Positions 1 through 11,934 of a stretch of 64,000 nt of DNA are shown here, piece after piece. Position numbers and translations under genes: made by a program. Position 1 is the stretch's first letter, and each line of letters begins with the position of its first letter. This stretch comes from Mugil cephalus (taxonomy: Eukaryota; Chordata; Actinopteri; Mugiliformes; Mugilidae), in the NCBI RefSeq assembly GCF_022458985.1, contig NC_061774.1, forward strand, positions 5,756,616 through 5,820,615. The letters run 5' to 3'. The notes beneath the pieces were generated by a model. That model was not told the origin of the DNA, did not search any database, and saw only the letters and a list, made by a program, of their open reading frames with translations.

Positions 1-1060
1 GACCCTCTCCCAATGACAAAGATGAAATCTGATCAAACATTTGTGCTCCCCAGGCCCTAAAGCCCAACAAAGTTTGATCACAGTACACAATATTTACAAA
101 AATTAGAGAGAAATACATTCAGAACTACAAAAAATATTGGTGTGTAAAGCTGGTTGTAGTATTGTGACTCGGAAAAAACTGTAGTTCCTGAATTTTTTCT
201 TCAGGATAAGGAATGTTGATATTAGGGTTTTCAGAAAGCATATATCCGCACTCCTTTTCAAACAGAAAGGTATATTCCTAACCTATATGTTATCATCTTG
301 AGTAGAGATACGCTATTAATATATTATTAGTGCTATTTTTGGCGTGTTTTTTACAGTATTTTAAAGGGGCAGCTTTATCCCGCAAAAAAGGGTGTGTATC
401 AATGACATAGCCGTGTTCTGCAACGTTTCAAAACGATCTTACTTCACAAAACGAAAGGAGAAAAGATTCAAATGAGAGGCATAACATGTGATGGCTATTT
501 TATTGTTGAATTATCAGTGATATTTTGATGTGTTTAAGTTGAGAAATGTTGACGATCTCATTAGAATTAATCCTCAAAATAGTGACATAGAGGGTCCTCG
601 ATTCTCTAATCAGATTGAAGCTCGACTGCAGCCTCTGCTCTAAGCTTCTCTTACCGCCGCGAGCGGGTCTACACTGGAGTCAATTGAGAACCCAGAGCGT
701 ATCATTCAGAGGTGGAAGGGTACCTTTTACGTCAGTATCAGACGGCTTGTTTCATGACAAATCGTCGGTATATGAAGCCTTGGGAATGAGAACAGGCAAG
801 TATGAGTGTGAATGGTTGTCTGTCTCTCTGTGTTAGCCCTGAGATAGACTGGAGACTTGCTTAACATCTTCTGTCACACGATGAAAAAGATTAAGTATTC
901 AAATCCATGGCTTTTAGCACTATGAAGCAGGTGGGGGGCCTGTGAGGCCTTTGTGCATGCACTCAGAGATGAATTAAAAGCAACAGTCTGAGTCTGGGGT
1001 TAAGCTATAGAATTAAAGTTCACCTCAGATTCCTAAGACCAGGATCTTGAATCTGTTTTC
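1..1060. other. No recognisable gene
   Basis: A-T rich sequence. The only open frame of note (615-836, plus, 73 codons) shows no domain, signal peptide or splice context that I recognise. I see no RNA gene and no clear mobile element. Confidence 0.5.
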
Positions 1061-1061
1061 A

Positions 1062-1290
1062 ATTCAATTCAATTCAATCTTATTTCTATAGCAGTAATAA
1101 CGACACAAATTGTCTCAAGGGGCTTTACTAAAACCGGCCTGAAACCTCCAGAGCAAGCCTGAAGGCGACGGCAGCAAGACAAAACTCCCTTAAAACAAGA
1201 AAGAAACCTTGAGCAAAACCCTGAGGAATCATCTGCCTGAGTCAGCCGGTTTAGAAACAGATAAGAGAAGAGAAAAGAAGGAGCAGGAAG
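1062..1290. repeat. Common teleost interspersed repeat
   Basis: It begins with a run of CAATT units (1062-1078) followed by text typical of a very common fish repeat: a stretch mentioning the motifs CTCAAGGGGCTTTAC, CAAAACTCCCTT and AAGAAACCTTGAGCA. I know this pattern from many teleost introns. Assignment to a named repeat family is not possible by eye. The 1069-1332 minus open frame is a by-product of this repeat. Confidence 0.65.
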
Positions 1291-1339
1291 AAACAAGAAT
1301 ACACAGACCTCGTCCATAGGTACATACAACAACAGAACA

Positions 1340-2280
1340 AAGGAAACACGCAGATCAATGTCCCCATTCTAAATATTCATAACTGACGACATCCTCATTA
1401 AATTCTACACGCAGTGAACCACAAGACCTCTTAGAGGAATCTAGCTAATAAAAAGTGCTTCTAGGTTTGAATGGAACAGAGAGTAAAGCCTTTTCTCAGC
1501 TACTCTAAGCGTGACTGTGAAGGCGAGGCACAAAACAAATTATCAATCACACATTTGTTGAAACTTTTTAATGAATGTATTATTACCGAAGACAGTCACT
1601 TTTTTATTTGGAAACATAATGTTCACCACATTTAAAGACTATCTTAATATTACAGTGCATGCATTTTAACTGAAATCTCCATCACCGCTAACAGTAGCCG
1701 CAAACTATACTAGAGGAAACTTACAGTCGTTTCAGTGAGGCACAAAGACAAAAATATACGTTAATAAATAACAAAACCTAGTAAAGTAACTGGTTGGTTT
1801 TAACTAAAGGCTGAAGAATGCCTCATCTAGCTACCTAGGCCTGAAATCAGTATTTGCTGTTTTAGTTTGTATTTGGTAGAAATAGGTTTATAATTGGTTT
1901 TAAAAGGAGAAAGAGAATCTCCATAAGTAGCATTTTTCAGAAAAACGAAAATGAAACAGAAGCCTGAGGAATCTTAGATTAATGTTTTCTAGCATAAGTT
2001 CTAGCATTAGGTACGAACCAATGTATGGTAAAATAAGTGCACCATGGAGAGAAGTGTTGAGGACCAGCACAGTTATTGACACAAAATTACATTCAGTATT
2101 CACCATAGAAAATCACACATTCTTCTGGAATTCAACTCTTTCATTCTTTTTCCTCTGGCAGAGAAATGCAGCCAGCATAGTTTGAGAATCACCTACAAGC
2201 CTATTCAGCAAATAAATAAAGACATTCTGTTACACTGAACCATTGGGAAATCAATGCTAGGAAATAACAAATAATGTGAT
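1340..2280. other. No recognisable feature
   Basis: A-T rich intergenic DNA. Overlapping open frames on both strands around 1900-2185 are mutual shadows with no recognisable motif. It lies just downstream, in minus-strand sense, of the first NITR relic. Confidence 0.4.
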
Positions 2281-2289
2281 TGCTGTAAT

Positions 2290-3686
2290 TACTTTATCTT
2301 ACCTGGTTGGCTCATTCGTCTCGTACTGGCTGGTGAAGAGCTGCTTTATTGTCGCACGCCTATGCAATAAAAACAAGCCACATTGAATTTGACTTTAAAT
2401 AGGATCAACGACTCTGTGATGGACTGCAAGAGGAATAGCGAATCAAAACTAAGAGATCTTAGTTGTAGTAGATCAGTATTCTCTGAACAAACAGGCGTGA
2501 ACAAAGTAAGTAAACTACACATACAGGATACCTTCATGTTGTCCACATAGTCCCTTTCTGATTTCCACAACAGATGAAAATTATAGTTAAAATCATAGAA
2601 ATATGGCCCAAGCCAGAATGATTGCTACCAACAACACAATAACTAATACAGAACTTGCTGTTTGATCTAAAAACAGAAGAAAAAACGACAAATAAAAACT
2701 ATTTTAAGATTACATGAAATTTAGAATTTTGTACATTTACTCCCAGTACTAAACCTAAAATCCTACCACTTCCAGATTAAGTTCCATTTCCAAATAATAT
2801 CTCTCCACATGTGGCCACAGCACAGTAGTAAGTCCCAGCATCAGAGGAAGCTGGACGTCCTTAGAGAAGCTGTAGACACATCTCATCTGAGTGTCCTCAG
2901 ATCCTTCTTCAACACAATTATTACTCAACATCTCCATACGTGTAGATGATGTTTTGGGATGAGATGTCCTGTGGATCCACTCTTGAACCAGAACAACACT
3001 GAAGATCATCCTGGACACGTCTTGTCTTCTCCGCAGAGTCGGCAGAGGACTGATCGACTGGAGAGTCACTGAGACTCCAGGACGGACTGGGATATGAAAA
3101 CTGTCAGAACAACAGACCTCTCAGTGTTTCTGATTTAAAATAAAACAGTATTAAAAACTGAGCACTTCCAACCATATCTTGGGCATTTTCACATCATGAT
3201 AAGAAGGACTGGAAAACTTAAAGTAAATCAAACCTTACCTTCTACTAACAAATATGTCCCACTCCATTTAGTCTTTATCCACCCTGTCATCAGTCATCAG
3301 TACGTAAGTCAAATCTTGATTTTGAAACATTTGGTGCGTACTCTGTTACGGAATTAAACAATGTTACAATTATATTGAGAATCTCCAACACTCTGCTTGT
3401 ACCAGTGGATTCCTCTAATAGCATGGAATTTTGTGTTAGATATAACACATGGTAAATGTGGCTGGTTTCAGCCAAGATGAACTGTTTTCACTGGAAGCAG
3501 CGTATCTAATTAAAGGAAAACATAAAAAATAATTAAAGCATAATTGTGTATATGTGCAAAATTCTGCTGCCAAAATCGTCTCTTTTAGTGTATAAATTCT
3601 CCACTGAGAAAACCAATCAGACAGAACAAAAGAGCACCTTACTACTGATGAAGACAAAGCAGTGTAATCCATAACACAATCATCAT
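2290..3686 (-). pseudogene. NITR-like receptor pseudogene, relic 1
   Basis: A decayed copy of a novel immune-type receptor with all its blocks in the right order on the minus strand. A leader-like exon starts at 3686 (MMIVLWITLLCLHQ). A V-type Ig exon (about 3239-3490) shows the framework WYKQSVGD, then in another frame FNSVTEYAPNVSKSRF and a terminal J-like SGTYLLVE before GTAAGG; the stretch that should hold YYC is missing. A second Ig exon (about 2767-3115) keeps DAGTYYCAVATCGEILFGNGT, then hits a stop, and has several frameshifts upstream. A transmembrane exon (2532-2666) has internal stops. A tail exon near 2295-2340 reads LFTSQYETNEPT, resembling the NYKTNEA tail of the copies at 23 and 27 kb. 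Multiple frame breaks make it non-functional. Confidence 0.75.
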
Positions 3687-3693
3687 TCAAACA

Positions 3694-4166
3694 ATGTGTC
3701 TATGTTCCAGAAGCCTTTTTTGTATTAAGAGTGTGAAGGAGATAGAAGAGGTGACGTCTCATCATAAAATGCCTCAGATTGGTTTACTGAGAATACAGTT
3801 TTCAAAAGTACACTTCCTGTTACATTGGTCTCATACAGGGCTTTGTGAATCTGATCGCACCTCTTTCATGAGTTGTAGCAGTTCACAAGACTGTTGTTTA
3901 CTTGACCATTTAGACCTAGGTGACTGTATTTCTTCATCCTTGGCCATGCATGCAGCAGTTTGGTATGGATCACTTCTGCTGCCTGTGGTATGTTCTACAA
4001 GAAGAGTTTTAAAATGCATCACATTCTGAATCTTCCAGAGGAAATAACCCACAGCTGGATCTTCCACTAGATAAAGGTTGTGACACAGTAACAGTCCAGC
4101 ATGTCGCCTGCATGCCAAGAGATGATCAAATAGCCACCCAATAAACAAAACAACAACATCCACCAA
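3694..4166. other. Unassigned overlapping open frames
   Basis: Two 111-codon open frames overlap on opposite strands (3694-4029 plus, 3831-4166 minus). The minus frame starts with a hydrophobic stretch and has no motif I recognise; the plus frame is Cys/Ser-rich. At most one could be coding and neither has clear support. It could be an old transposon fragment. The following 4170-4700 shows nothing recognisable. Confidence 0.25.
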
Positions 4167-4744
4167 TGATAATCCCTACTTTTAACCCCATGGTGGTGCT
4201 ATGAGAAAGCCAAGAAGACTTAAGACTAAAAATAATTTAAACTGCAATCTACCTGTCACAAGAAACAAAACAATAGATAAGGGTCCAAGTTCACTGTGAT
4301 TCTTATCACAGAGTATGGGATCTTTGTAACAAAAAAGCTGAACTGTTTTCTACAAGGAACTGCTCCATGAACAAAACCTGAATCAGGTCTGGTAGTGTGA
4401 ACAGCGATCCATCAACAAACCAGACAAGACACAATAAAAGAAAGAGCTGTATAAACAAAGAATATGATTTTAATTCTCAAGATATACTGGCTGAATGAAC
4501 TGAGTGAGTGTGACTTGCATTTTGCTATTTTAAACATCATCAGAGAGCGCTGAAACAACAAAAATGTGTAGACTACATGTGGCAAATGCTTATGGATCAT
4601 TATTTCCAGGATATGAGATTGTACAGTGCATTTAATAGGATATTATCTACGAAATAATAAAAGTAAAAAAATTAACATTTTATTTTAATGTTTTTTGTCT
4701 TGTTTAAATTAGCACATTAATGTTAATGTTAATAAACAAATTAA

Positions 4745-5655
4745 TGATTTTTGGATGAGATGTCTGTGATCCAGCTCTGAACCAGAACACACTGAGATTT
4801 CCTGGACACGTCTTGTTCTCAGAGTCAGAGAGGACTGAACACTGGAGAGTCACTGAGTCTCCTGTACGGACTGGAAACCTGATACTGTCTGAACAACAGA
4901 ATAGTTTGATGGACCTCTTCAGTGTATTCCTATATAATGAACGATATGAAAGACATTTTTGCTCATATACACCTGATGTAGAAACACTCTTCAGTTTTGA
5001 TTTGTTTTGCATGTGCAGAAATACAAACAAAATGCGAGCCCCCAGAAACTAAAATAAATCTTGAGTGAGTAATATACCAGACATTATCATTCAATTCAAT
5101 ATTTTGAATCCCTTAAAAAATATTAATTGTCTGTAAAAGTAACTTATTATTTGTTACCTTTTAAGACACATACGTCCCAGACCAAAGTGTACATTCCCTC
5201 ATCTTCTTGAATTTGTCCTAAAAATTTCTGATTTGCTAATCATCCCATTTTGTTTCATTTCCAATCTAGTAGGCAAAAGAAATATTTGTCCGTAGTTGAA
5301 TAATTATCCTACTCTCCAGTCCTAAGCAATAAATGACATGGTCTCTTCAGCCCTCAGCATACTACAGTGAAGCTGCCCAGTAGTTAAATCATTTTCCGGT
5401 CGCACATTGTGAAGGTTTTCACAGGTGCAACCAAGTTGACTGTGATCACTAGAACCAGTAAATATCTGCAAGAGTATAAAGTAACATATCATAATCAACA
5501 GGAAACATTTTAGTCTACACTGTAAAAAAAAACACAAATGATACAACAATAATGCATGAACCCCATGAGACAATGAGTTTAACATGAATATTACAACAAC
5601 TTACATCCCGATGAAGAAAAAGCAATGTTATCCACAGCAGAGCAATCCTGACACT
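4745..5655 (-). pseudogene. NITR-like receptor pseudogene, relic 2
   Basis: A second decayed NITR copy. A leader-like stretch at about 5610-5655 reads RIALLWITLLFLHRDV but lacks an ATG. A probable V-exon remnant spans 5161-5460, ending in FGLGRMCLK, a J-like FGxG end just before a GTAAC donor. The second Ig exon begins near 4930 and reads VRTGDSVTLQCSVLSDSENK and NLSVFWFRAGSQTSHP, then is cut off at about 4745 before the second cysteine. No transmembrane or tail exon follows. The Ig exon is nearly identical to that of the copy at 23.6-23.9 kb, so the two share a recent ancestor. The V-exon call is the weakest part. Confidence 0.65.
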
Positions 5656-5899
5656 GTCTTAGTAAAACTGTTTCAGTGACAGAGGGAGTGGCAATAAACA
5701 CCAAATACAACTGACTGATATCATGTTCAGACAGACAGCATTTCCTGCCTTGCTATACATGAGCTATTCTGGACTCTATTATCTTAACTTGAGTTGCATT
5801 TATATAACTTGATCATATTGCGCCGATGTGCAGGTTCAGAATTGTAGTTTTGAGTCTATTATAATGTGATTTAATGTCCATGTCCCATCTCTTTAACCC

Positions 5900-6430
5900 T
5901 TTATAGGGCACAAACTGAAATACTTGGATATTCTACTGTGGGGCATATGGAGACTTTTAAACTTACGGCTGCTGTGGTTTATTAAAGTTCAAAGCTGCCT
6001 GACAGGGGCCATGGGTGGAGACAGTGGCTTCAGGCGGAGGAGGCTGTGGATGATGGCAGGAAGGAGGCTGGAAGGAGCAGGTGGACAATGGAGGCAAAGG
6101 CAGACGTTTCAGATGGTCGTTGAAGCTGGAGAACAGTTTTGGGAATGACTTTTTGATTCTTGGTGTCTATGTATGTGTTTGCAGTCTCATTACTATGGTT
6201 TAAAATCCAGTTGTACTTTATAAACTTACTTGAGCATGTCTCTGAGGCAGGAGAGGAAGGCTGAGGGCTGGGCTGTAAACCTGAGACCTGGAGAAGGTCA
6301 GAAGTAGGTGTGGGTGGCTGGGACTGCACCTGGACCTTTGGAGAGTCAACAGTACATGGCTTCTATTGAGGAGATGTCAGGTTGTGTCATACTTTAAATA
6401 ACACACATTTCACTTTACACCACTCACTGA
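5900..6430 (-). pseudogene. Degenerate copy a of a two-exon unknown gene family
   Basis: Homologous by eye to the first-exon part of the copy at 7.7-8.3 kb: it shares the start region (MTQPDISSIEAM then a stop), a Pro/Ser-rich stretch (QPSPQPSSPASETC) and the splice donor CAA|GTAAGTTTATAAA near 6230. I could not find its second exon below 6190. It is a relic and its function is unknown. Confidence 0.5.
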
Positions 6431-6639
6431 TGTTTGGAGGCTGACTGGAGGCTGCTGTTATAGGTGGTGATAGCAGTTGGACATTGAAGACTGGTCATGA
6501 AGCCTGTTACTGAGAACACACGTTGCAAATGATGGCAGAGGCTGGTTGGAGGCTGAAGGTGGATGCTGCTGGCTCTCAGAGGCTGTGTTATGGAGGCTGG
6601 AGAACGCGAATTAGAAGAAGTGACATAAACTAAAGGTCA

Positions 6640-7140
6640 GCAAGTTTTGGTTCTCTAGAGATGTTCACATCTATAAGTGGTGGGTAGACGTCCTTACTGT
6701 GAGACTCTGGTTTTCTAGGGCTGACCCAGTGTTTCCCACAGGCGCAGTTTAATCACTCTGCTGTGCTGAAGGGTGTAGGGTCGAGGTCTGGCAGTTTTAT
6801 AGCTGTGGGGACACCAGGACACAAAAATACAATTGTAAAGTTAAATGTGATTCAAAACTAAATTATCAGTGTTAACATCATGCTTTAAAAAACAGTTGTA
6901 CTATACAAACTTACGTGTGTATGTCTCTGGGGCATGAGAAGAAGACTGAGGGCTTGGCTGTAAAACCTGAGACCTGGAGAAGGTCAGGAGGAAGTGTCGG
7001 AGGCTGGGACCAGAGGTCGACCTGCTGGACCTGTGGAGAGTCAGCAGTACATGGCTTCTGATTGATAGAAAGTCGGGTGTGGTCATACTATTAAATAACA
7101 CACATTTCACTTTATACTACTCACTGGTGTTTGGAGGCTG
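6640..7140 (-). pseudogene. Degenerate copy b of the two-exon unknown gene family
   Basis: Exon 1 runs from the ATG near 7110 down to 6915 (Pro/Ser-rich) with donor GTAAGTTTG. Exon 2 starts at 6802 and reads YKTARPRPYTLQHSRVIKLR then LWETLGQP before a TAG at 6715-6717. The exon 2 frame is intact across the point where copy c has a one-base insertion, which confirms the reading frame of the family. The early stop and the loss of the exon 1 core motif make it a pseudogene. Confidence 0.55.
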
Positions 7141-7656
7141 TGACCTCGGTAGCTGCTGTTACAGATATGATCAGCAGATGGACATCGAAGCATGTGTTGA
7201 AGCTCGTCAGGAAGAACAACAAAGGCAGGTAGAGCAGTGGTATGTTTCCAGCCGATGCAGATAGTCTTTGCATAGGAGTTGAGGCAGGAGGACTTGGACT
7301 TGATGGTGTCGGTGTCTTTTATTATTTGAGTCCAAGATGTCGGAGCAGAGACTGGTTGGATAGACGAGGATCGTGAGACTGCTGCTGACTGGAGGTAGGT
7401 GGAGTGAAACTGAGGCGTTTTTTGTTAAATCTCCCAGGTGTAGGTGGAGTTTAAGGCTCAGGCTGGTTACATTTGTGAGACTGGAGCTGTCTGTACAAAG
7501 CTGGAGGTGGACAACAACTGGCTTTGTCAGTGGTTTTCTGAAGCATGGAGGACTGTGCTGGAGGTGGATGCTGCTATGGTTTCTATTTACAGTGATTGGA
7601 GTCTAGTACAACATCGTTTGCAAAGATCATTTGATGTTGTGCTAGTATTTTCTTCT

Positions 7657-8269
7657 TCATTGTGGTCCCTTGGTGAAGAGTACCCGAGGTTTGGGTTCTC
7701 TAGAGATATCCACATTTATCAGTGGGGGGAAGACGTCCGTACTGTAAGACTCTTCAATCAACAAGAGTCTATCAGGCTTTTCTTTTGTGGTTATCTTGGG
7801 ACGACCCAGTGTTTCCCACAGGCGCTGATTTAATCACTCTCCCATGCTGGAGGGTGTAGGGCCGAGGTCTGCCAGTTTTATATCTGTGAGCACACAAGGA
7901 CATAATAAAGAAATTTTAAAGTTAAATGTGATTCAGAACTTAATTATTATGAGTGTTAACATCATCCAGTTGTAATTTACAAACTTACCTGAGCATGTCA
8001 TCCACCACAGAATGGTAAATCTTCTCATACTCTTCAAGAGAGTAACCATGGATCTTAAGTGCAGTGTCGCTTTGTGTGACTGCATGCTGCTGAACACAAT
8101 CACGGGTGGAAGACACAGACTGGGGGACCTGCAGCTCTGGGGCAGGAGAGGAAGCAGAGGGCTGGCATGCAACACCTAGAGACCTAAGAAGGACAGGAGG
8201 AGGGTGAGGGAGGCAGGGGACCCGGAAACAGCACGTGGCTTCTGTCGAGGAGATGACGGGTTGTGTCAT
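7657..8269 (-). pseudogene. Best-preserved copy c of the two-exon unknown gene family
   Basis: Exon 1 (8269-7989) encodes 93 residues: a Pro/Ser-rich start, then KIHGYSLEEYEKIYHSVVDD just before the donor GTAAGT. Exon 2 (7883-7657) joins in phase and reads YKTGRPRPYTLQHGRVIK, then after one extra base (about 7826) continues RLWETLGRPKITTKEKPDRL and ends in REPKPRVLFTKGPQ and a stop at 7657-7659. The one-base insertion breaks an otherwise open gene. The combination YHSVV, GRPRPY and IK.RLWE reminds me of an uncharacterised fish protein family, but I cannot name it and assign no function. It is flanked by two older copies at roughly 1-kb spacing. Confidence 0.6.
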
Positions 8270-8324
8270 ACTTTAAACAACACACATTTGACTTCAGACT
8301 ATTCACACATGTTTACACGTGTTA

Positions 8325-8325
<1 letters not shown>

Positions 8326-8362
<37 letters not shown>
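8326..8362. repeat. (TA)n microsatellite
   Basis: Uninterrupted TA dinucleotides directly downstream, in plus-strand sense, of copy c of the unknown family. Confidence 0.95.
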
Positions 8363-8365
<3 letters not shown>

Positions 8366-8379
8366 TATATACTCAGATG

Positions 8380-9430
8380 TCTTCTAGGATAGACTGCATT
8401 ACTTTTAAAACACAGCTTGTAGGAGGTAGTCTTTAAATTTGATGGACTGGAACACAGTGAGTTGTAAATATAGAAATTGTGAATGACTGTGTCTTGTTTT
8501 CTATTATAAAATGAATTTGTTATTATACTATTGATTATTTACTAGTGGACTCATATTATTCTACAGTGCAAAATAAAGAACTTGTAAAGGTCACTATCCT
8601 GGTACAAATTACCATCAATACATTACTTGAATACATCATTCAAGTAATGTATGTTTTTGACTGACATCAGTTAGTGAATGAGTAACTACACTTGGTGTGG
8701 TTGACTTGGTGCTACATACTTTGGCTGTCTCCAGACCGCTGCTGACCCTCTTCCTCTTCCTTGTATTGAAAGCTGTTCCGCTGTCACACTATAGTAGCAC
8801 AGACCAGTGTTAGAAGGGACTACATAACTTATAGTAAAATAAAATAAAATAGGAAAATAACAAAATGGTTGGGGTGCTGTGTAAAATGCAAATGCAAGCA
8901 TGTAAATCATTTAAAGGCTTTAGTAAATTGAAACTGAAGCAATAGAGGTTATGCATAGACGTCACTGCCGCCCAGAGCCACGCCTCAATGAGTGGCATAA
9001 ACAACGAAATGTAGCAGTAAATACAGTGAGACCCGGAAAAATGTGGATCATCAGATCAAATTAAGGACAATTGGATTCGACAATAATCTATACGAGCTGG
9101 TATGGAGTTACTTAAGTAGATTAGCTGCAGTTTCAGTTAGTTTTAGGTCATTTCCTTATGATAAGTGTAGCTAAATAAAGATGCTAACCTTAAGAGCTTT
9201 ACTGAGAAGTAGCGTTACAATACTGTAGCGTTAAAAGGACGACGAGAAGGGATCGTAAATATTCCGTTTATTATTTTATTGTTTATTATTGATGGAACTC
9301 AATTAGTTACTGTCGGGCGTAACTACACCAAAACAACAACATTGACAAACTTATCTCACAGCCCTCCAGAGCGTAAACTTAAGAAGTAACTTAATGTATG
9401 ATTTCATCAACAAATACAGCATAAATTAAT
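8380..9430. other. Intergenic, no gene recognised
   Basis: Several short open frames around 8686-9004 on the minus strand without recognisable motifs. Nothing else stands out before the THAP fragment. Confidence 0.4.
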
Positions 9431-9435
9431 ATTAC

Positions 9436-9755
9436 CTGACATTAAATGTGAACCGCAGCACCGGGTTTGTGCCTGGATTCCAATTGTTTCGTAGTAATGC
9501 TGCGATCCAATTACTTCTCTTTGGCAGTCGGAGATATCTATAAGAATATATCTCTGACTGCTTTTCACATCTGTTGGTACAGTCAATCGAAAAACAGCTA
9601 TTCTTCTTTAAAATTAATTTTACAATTTAGGCGCTATTGAAGCCTATGATTCAAACTAATGTTGCTAATCTCCATCTTCAACTGTCACTTTTTGCCGCTC
9701 AGTGGCCGTAACCACGGAGACTTCGCTAGCTGTGACGTCACGTGTATATGCAAAC
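9436..9755 (-). pseudogene. THAP-domain exon fragment with its upstream flank
   Basis: On the minus strand, 9587-9436 reads IDCTNRCEKQSEIYSYRYLR then LPKRSNWIAALLRNNWNP and ends at a GTAATA donor. The CTNR start, the LPK..NWI..L.R.NW.P core and the position before a donor match the first exon of THAP zinc-finger genes and THAP-carrying DNA transposons (C2CH finger, sequence-specific DNA binding). The very N-terminus (MGKSYCA-like) is lost upstream. The flank 9628-9755, including a GTGACGTCAC palindrome, is shared with the copy at 14.1 kb in inverted orientation. It is a fragment, not a gene. Confidence 0.65.
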
Positions 9756-9759
9756 CCTC

Positions 9760-11890
9760 TATTTAAAAAAAAAAATGTTTTGTTGTTTTTTGAAAAATTA
9801 GTGTTAATTTAAATAAATGCATTTACAATGGAGACCCAACAGTCCAATCCAAGTCCAAACAGGAACTTCCTATTAAGAATGATAAAACCACAATGTGCTG
9901 AAGTGAATATTTATCATATATTTGTGATAATTATTTTAGAAAAATATGTCAATATCAACATTAATGCTTTTTAATTCACATTTACAGACACCAACATTAT
10001 AAAAAACAAGTACAACTCTAAGACACATGTTGGGCTGTTAATGTACTTTAGAAATCTTAAAACTCTGGACTGTTCTGTTGATATCTTGAAAACATTGTTT
10101 TATAAAATACCATCATGTTCCAGCAGAAAGTTAATGAAATGTTAATTAGTCTGGGTCTCATGCTGAACTGTATTGAACTTAAATGAATTCATATACATTT
10201 CACCCTAAATATTGCACATGAGAGTTAGCTAAGGTAGATTATAATATGTGGATAAGTGTTTTATCAGCTCAGTGTAATGATACAAATAAGATGTTTCCTC
10301 TCAAATCTGCCAATATTCTCAAACAGAGTCACATCAGATTCACTCCAGCACAAATCATCCTTCAAAAATAATTAGGTTTACAGTGAATTACGACATTTAA
10401 GCTGTCCTGACTGTCTCGGGGTTCAAATACTGTCCAACTCTGTTGTTTAAAAATATATTTTTTTAAAAAGTCTCACATTCATGATGAACTGGATCTTGTC
10501 AGTCTTTGTCGTTGGACGATGGTCGCTGGAAAAGTTGTCGCTGGAAATCTTTGTTTTCAGAAATCGTGGAGAAATGCTGAAAGCTGCTTTTTCTTGGCTG
10601 TCTGTAGTAGAGTGCGTATTTTTGAATAATTGTAATTTTGAAATGTATTTTTGGAATTTGTTGTGAATTTGTGTAGCAACGGTGGAACCTCTGAGCTCAG
10701 AGTTCTACTGAGGATCATCTCAATCAGAATCAGAGATCAGAATAATAATGATATGAGGATCCATGATGGAAAATAGAAGTTATTTACTGTCTGTGTTCAT
10801 TAGATCTAAGGTGGTTACCATTTTTGCCTTCCAATTGTGACTGAGGGGCATTCAGGCAATTTAACTAAATCTCAACACATTTAGCTGTTCCTGTGGAATA
10901 ACTGTATCTTAGTTTGAAGTTTAATGAAAGGGGATTAACTTAATATTTTTAGGGCTAAGAAATCAAATGACAGGATGATTCAGAGCTGAAGGGTAAAATA
11001 AAATCAGTTCTCATACTAAATTCTACAAGAAAGTTATAGTGTTGCAGACAGTTGTGGTTATTATGTACAATGTATTGAATGGCAGTTATTTAGAAAAAAA
11101 ATCAGAGACAAAACAGCTCTACGTTTTCAGTTTTATAGTCATTTATAAACTTGGCCTATGGGCAGAAAGCAGCAGCAGCTACACACCTACCACCTCAATC
11201 TCCCATCATCTCCAGTTGCGATGGTTGAAACGTAGACATCAGTAGAGCAGCATTGTTGCTGTAGTTACCTGGCATCTAAATCCTCAGCAGTCAGAAGTGA
11301 AGTCTGTATCACTTTGGAGTTCCTGGGCAGATGAAACAATAAATAAAAAACACTTTCGGCTCTTTTGAAATGTTGAACATTAATGAGGGGACCCCATTCA
11401 GCAACCAAATGCATCTCCCCTTTGCTTGGTTTATTTGTAAAACTTTATATTATTTTGTGGCAGTACTGAGCATTATGGATTTCAGCCCCTTTCCACACAG
11501 TTAAAGAAAACCATATCAGCTCAAAACTGCATCATTTGCATCTGGCAGGATGCAGCCTGACACACACACAACAATTCAACAAACATAAAACAGAACAAGG
11601 TGTTGACCTCGCCTCCAATTTTGCGGGATGCACTGGAACAAGCCGGATTTCTGTTTACATGGATGCAAAATAAAATGACCCAGATCATCAAGAAGAATGT
11701 AACGTGCTGTTTTATTTCTGTCCCTCCTGGAAACTCTTCACATACCTGATGTTTAACAGACTTCAGGCAAACATGTAGAGGAAGAACAGGTTTACATGCC
11801 TGCCTGTGTAGTGCTGTGCTCCCTCCCTGCCGGTAGGGGCCTCTGTGTTTTCTTTGTTTTTTCTGCTTCCTGTGTGTGAGCAGAGATTGG
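9760..11890. other. Intergenic, no gene recognised
   Basis: A-T rich DNA with short open frames (10481-10666, 11039-11245) lacking any recognisable domain. The 207-codon minus frame at 11521-12144 runs through a SINE and a common repeat and is not treated as a gene. Confidence 0.45.
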
Positions 11891-11934
11891 ACAAAATGGA
11901 TTGAGCTCAGTTTAAAAAGTCCACTATGGGGACT

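Noticed and set aside
7444..7833. 129-codon plus-strand open frame
   Set aside because: It is antisense to exon 2 of the two-exon family, whose minus-strand motifs recur in copy b.
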